Of a DNA stretch of 15,249 nt, positions 14,198 through 15,249 are shown piece by piece (position 1 is the stretch's first letter; every line of letters starts with the position of its first letter). The notes under the pieces are model-generated. The model made no database searches and had not been told where the DNA came from. It saw nothing but the letters and a program-made list of their open reading frames with translations. The stretch is from contig JALGWA010000003.1 of assembly GCA_025774425.1 (NCBI GenBank), positions 1 to 15,249 on the forward strand, in the 5' to 3' direction. Position numbers and translations under genes: made by a program. The stretch is from a bacterium. Its GTDB lineage: Bacteria; Arandabacterota; Arandabacteria; Arandabacterales; JALGWA01.

Positions 14198-15124
14198 TCA
14201 TGCTTGTTCCTTCGTCGCCGCCTCGCTTGCGATCTCCTCCAGCGCGCCCATCAAGGCGTCGCCGACCCCCCGAAGCGCCCGGGCGACCGGGCTCGCCGCC
14301 TCGTCCACCACCAGCGTCCCCGCGGCTATGGAGCGGCTCACCTCAAGGCCGAAGGGCACCTTGCCGAGCAGCCTGATGTTCTCCCTCTCGCAGTACTCCT
14401 CGGCGCGGCTCGCCGCTTCGAGGTTGATGTCATACTTGTTGATGACGGCCGCCACCGGCATCCCGAAATGCCGGGCCAGCGACACGACCCTCTCGCAGTC
14501 GTGAAATCCGGACACAGTCGGCTCGGTGACGATCACGGCCAGGTCGGCTCCCGTTATGGACGAGATCACCGGGCAGCCGATGCCGGGAGGGCCGTCGACG
14601 ACAATATACCTGAGACCCTCACGCCTGGCAATCAGGCGGGCCTCTTTTCTGACTATGCTGACGAGCTTGCCCGAGTTCTCCTCGGCCGGGTCGAGGCGGG
14701 CGTGCACGAACGGCCCGAACGCCGTATCCGAGACGAACCATCTGCCGTTCTGCTTCTCATGCATTTCGACCGCGCCCGCCGGACAGGCATAATAGCAGAC
14801 GGCGCACCCTTCGCATGAGATCGGATCGACCTTGTACAGTCTCGCCTCCGGCCCGGCCTCCTCCAGCACGGCGCCGAAGCGGCAGCGCCTCATGCATTCG
14901 CCGCAGCCGGTGCAGGCGGCCGGGTCGATGGATGCGACCTTGCCGCCGGTGAAGGGCTCCTCACGAACGGTGTCGGGCTTCAGGAGAAGATGCAGGTCGG
15001 GCGCGTCGACATCGCAGTCGGCGAGCACCTTGTTCTCGATCAGCCTCGCCAGCGAGGATACGAGCACCGTCTTGCCCGTGCCGCCCTTCCCGCTCGCTAT
15101 CGTGACTTCCACGGGACGGCTCAT
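14198..15124 (-). CDS. MinD-superfamily P-loop ATPase with inserted 2[4Fe-4S] ferredoxin domain
   Basis: The 308-residue product begins with the deviant Walker A ASGKGGTGKT (10-19) and DCDVDAPDLH (36-45). Residues 62-120 insert a ferredoxin domain with two complete CX2CX2CX3C sets: Cys71/74/77/81 and Cys104/107/110/114. The ATPase fold resumes with VVDGPPGIGCPV (175-186) and TEPTVSGFHD (200-209). This is the COG1149-type architecture, in which tandem paralogues commonly occur, including Orp3/Orp4 of the Desulfovibrio Orange-protein complex. ATP-driven Fe-S or metal-cofactor handling in the cytoplasm is the likely role, though the exact substrate is not established. GGAGG lies seven bases before the ATG. 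The start overlaps the upstream paralogue by four bases (ATGA), and the gene is followed by the Mrp-ORP fusion, so the three are almost certainly co-transcribed. Confidence 0.93.
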   Translation of the reverse strand: MSRPVEVTIASGKGGTGKTVLVSSLARLIENKVLADCDVDAPDLHLLLKPDTVREEPFTGGKVASIDPAACTGCGECMRRCRFGAVLEEAGPEARLYKVDPISCEGCAVCYYACPAGAVEMHEKQNGRWFVSDTAFGPFVHARLDPAEENSGKLVSIVRKEARLIARREGLRYIVVDGPPGIGCPVISSITGADLAVIVTEPTVSGFHDCERVVSLARHFGMPVAAVINKYDINLEAASRAEEYCERENIRLLGKVPFGLEVSRSIAAGTLVVDEAASPVARALRGVGDALMGALEEIASEAATKEQA

Positions 15125-15249
15125 AACGCACCCTCCACCTTCTCCACCAGCCCCCTGAATTCCCGGGCCCAGGCGGCGTCCGCGGCCACCAGGGGTATCC
15201 CCCGCGAGAGGGGCTCGGCTATCTCGCGCCGAAGCGGCAGGCGCATGAG
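15121..15249 (-). CDS. C-terminal end of a second MinD-type ATPase, partial
   Basis: Only the last 42 codons are inside the window; the start lies beyond base 15249. The visible end reads LPLRREIAEPLSRGIPLV, then a segment rich in Ala, Glu and Val up to the TGA at 15121-15123. An xP(F/L)xxEIAEAxSxGxPLV pattern is the usual tail of ferredoxin-containing MinD-superfamily ATPases. The stop overlaps the ATG of the neighbouring paralogue (ATGA). A tandem pair of such ATPases is the common arrangement, which supports the assignment, but the nucleotide and cluster-binding regions cannot be seen. Confidence 0.7.
   Translation of the reverse strand, partial: LMRLPLRREIAEPLSRGIPLVAADAAWAREFRGLVEKVEGAL

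Overview
The window comes from a G+C-rich bacterial chromosome, roughly two-thirds G+C by eye. It carries an anaerobic, iron- and Fe-S-centred gene set. Two large secreted proteins end in FlgD-like/type IX-type C-terminal modules. Such modules are abundant in the Fibrobacteres-Chlorobi-Bacteroidetes sphere and its uncultured relatives (Eisenbacteria, Krumholzibacteria, Latescibacteria, Zixibacteria). Together with a CODH-family protein and an Mrp-ORP fusion otherwise familiar from anaerobes, this suggests an uncultured anaerobe of that broad group. The phylum is an inference, because no rRNA or marker gene is present.

Left part (1-2132, + strand): the 3' end of a carbon monoxide dehydrogenase catalytic subunit (CooS family) that lacks one of the canonical active-site cysteines and has Glu there. 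A GC-rich terminator and a small unrecognised 100-residue protein follow.

Middle part (2179-6543, - strand): two secreted peptidase-like proteins lie in tandem. One is a clan CD (caspase/gingipain-like) candidate with a PepSY/FTP-like N-terminal region. The other is a papain-family (C1A) cysteine protease with several beta-sandwich domains. Their C-terminal Ig-like plus FlgD-like modules are clearly homologous (58 of 93 residues identical in the Ig-like domain, counted by hand). A perfect TATAAT -10 box lies upstream of the papain-like gene. A 612-base stretch without a convincing gene separates it from the next operon and contains two 25-base direct repeats.

Right part (7156-15249, - strand): reading in the transcriptional direction, the genes are the end of a ferredoxin-containing MinD-family ATPase, a second such ATPase (ATGA overlap), and an Mrp/NBP35 ATPase fused to a NifX/ORP-type domain. 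A 189-base gap with a possible promoter follows, then feoA, feoB (GTGA overlap), a cation-diffusion-facilitator/HflK fusion, hflC and hflK. The first three genes point to Fe-S cluster carriage or maturation (the Orange-protein system of Desulfovibrio is the nearest known parallel). The last five couple ferrous-iron import to a metal-efflux-like domain built into an HflK-type SPFH scaffold.

The most unusual items are the CDF-HflK fusion inside a feo-SPFH operon and the CooS homologue with Glu in place of a cluster cysteine, which resembles the non-CO-oxidising CooS-V type.
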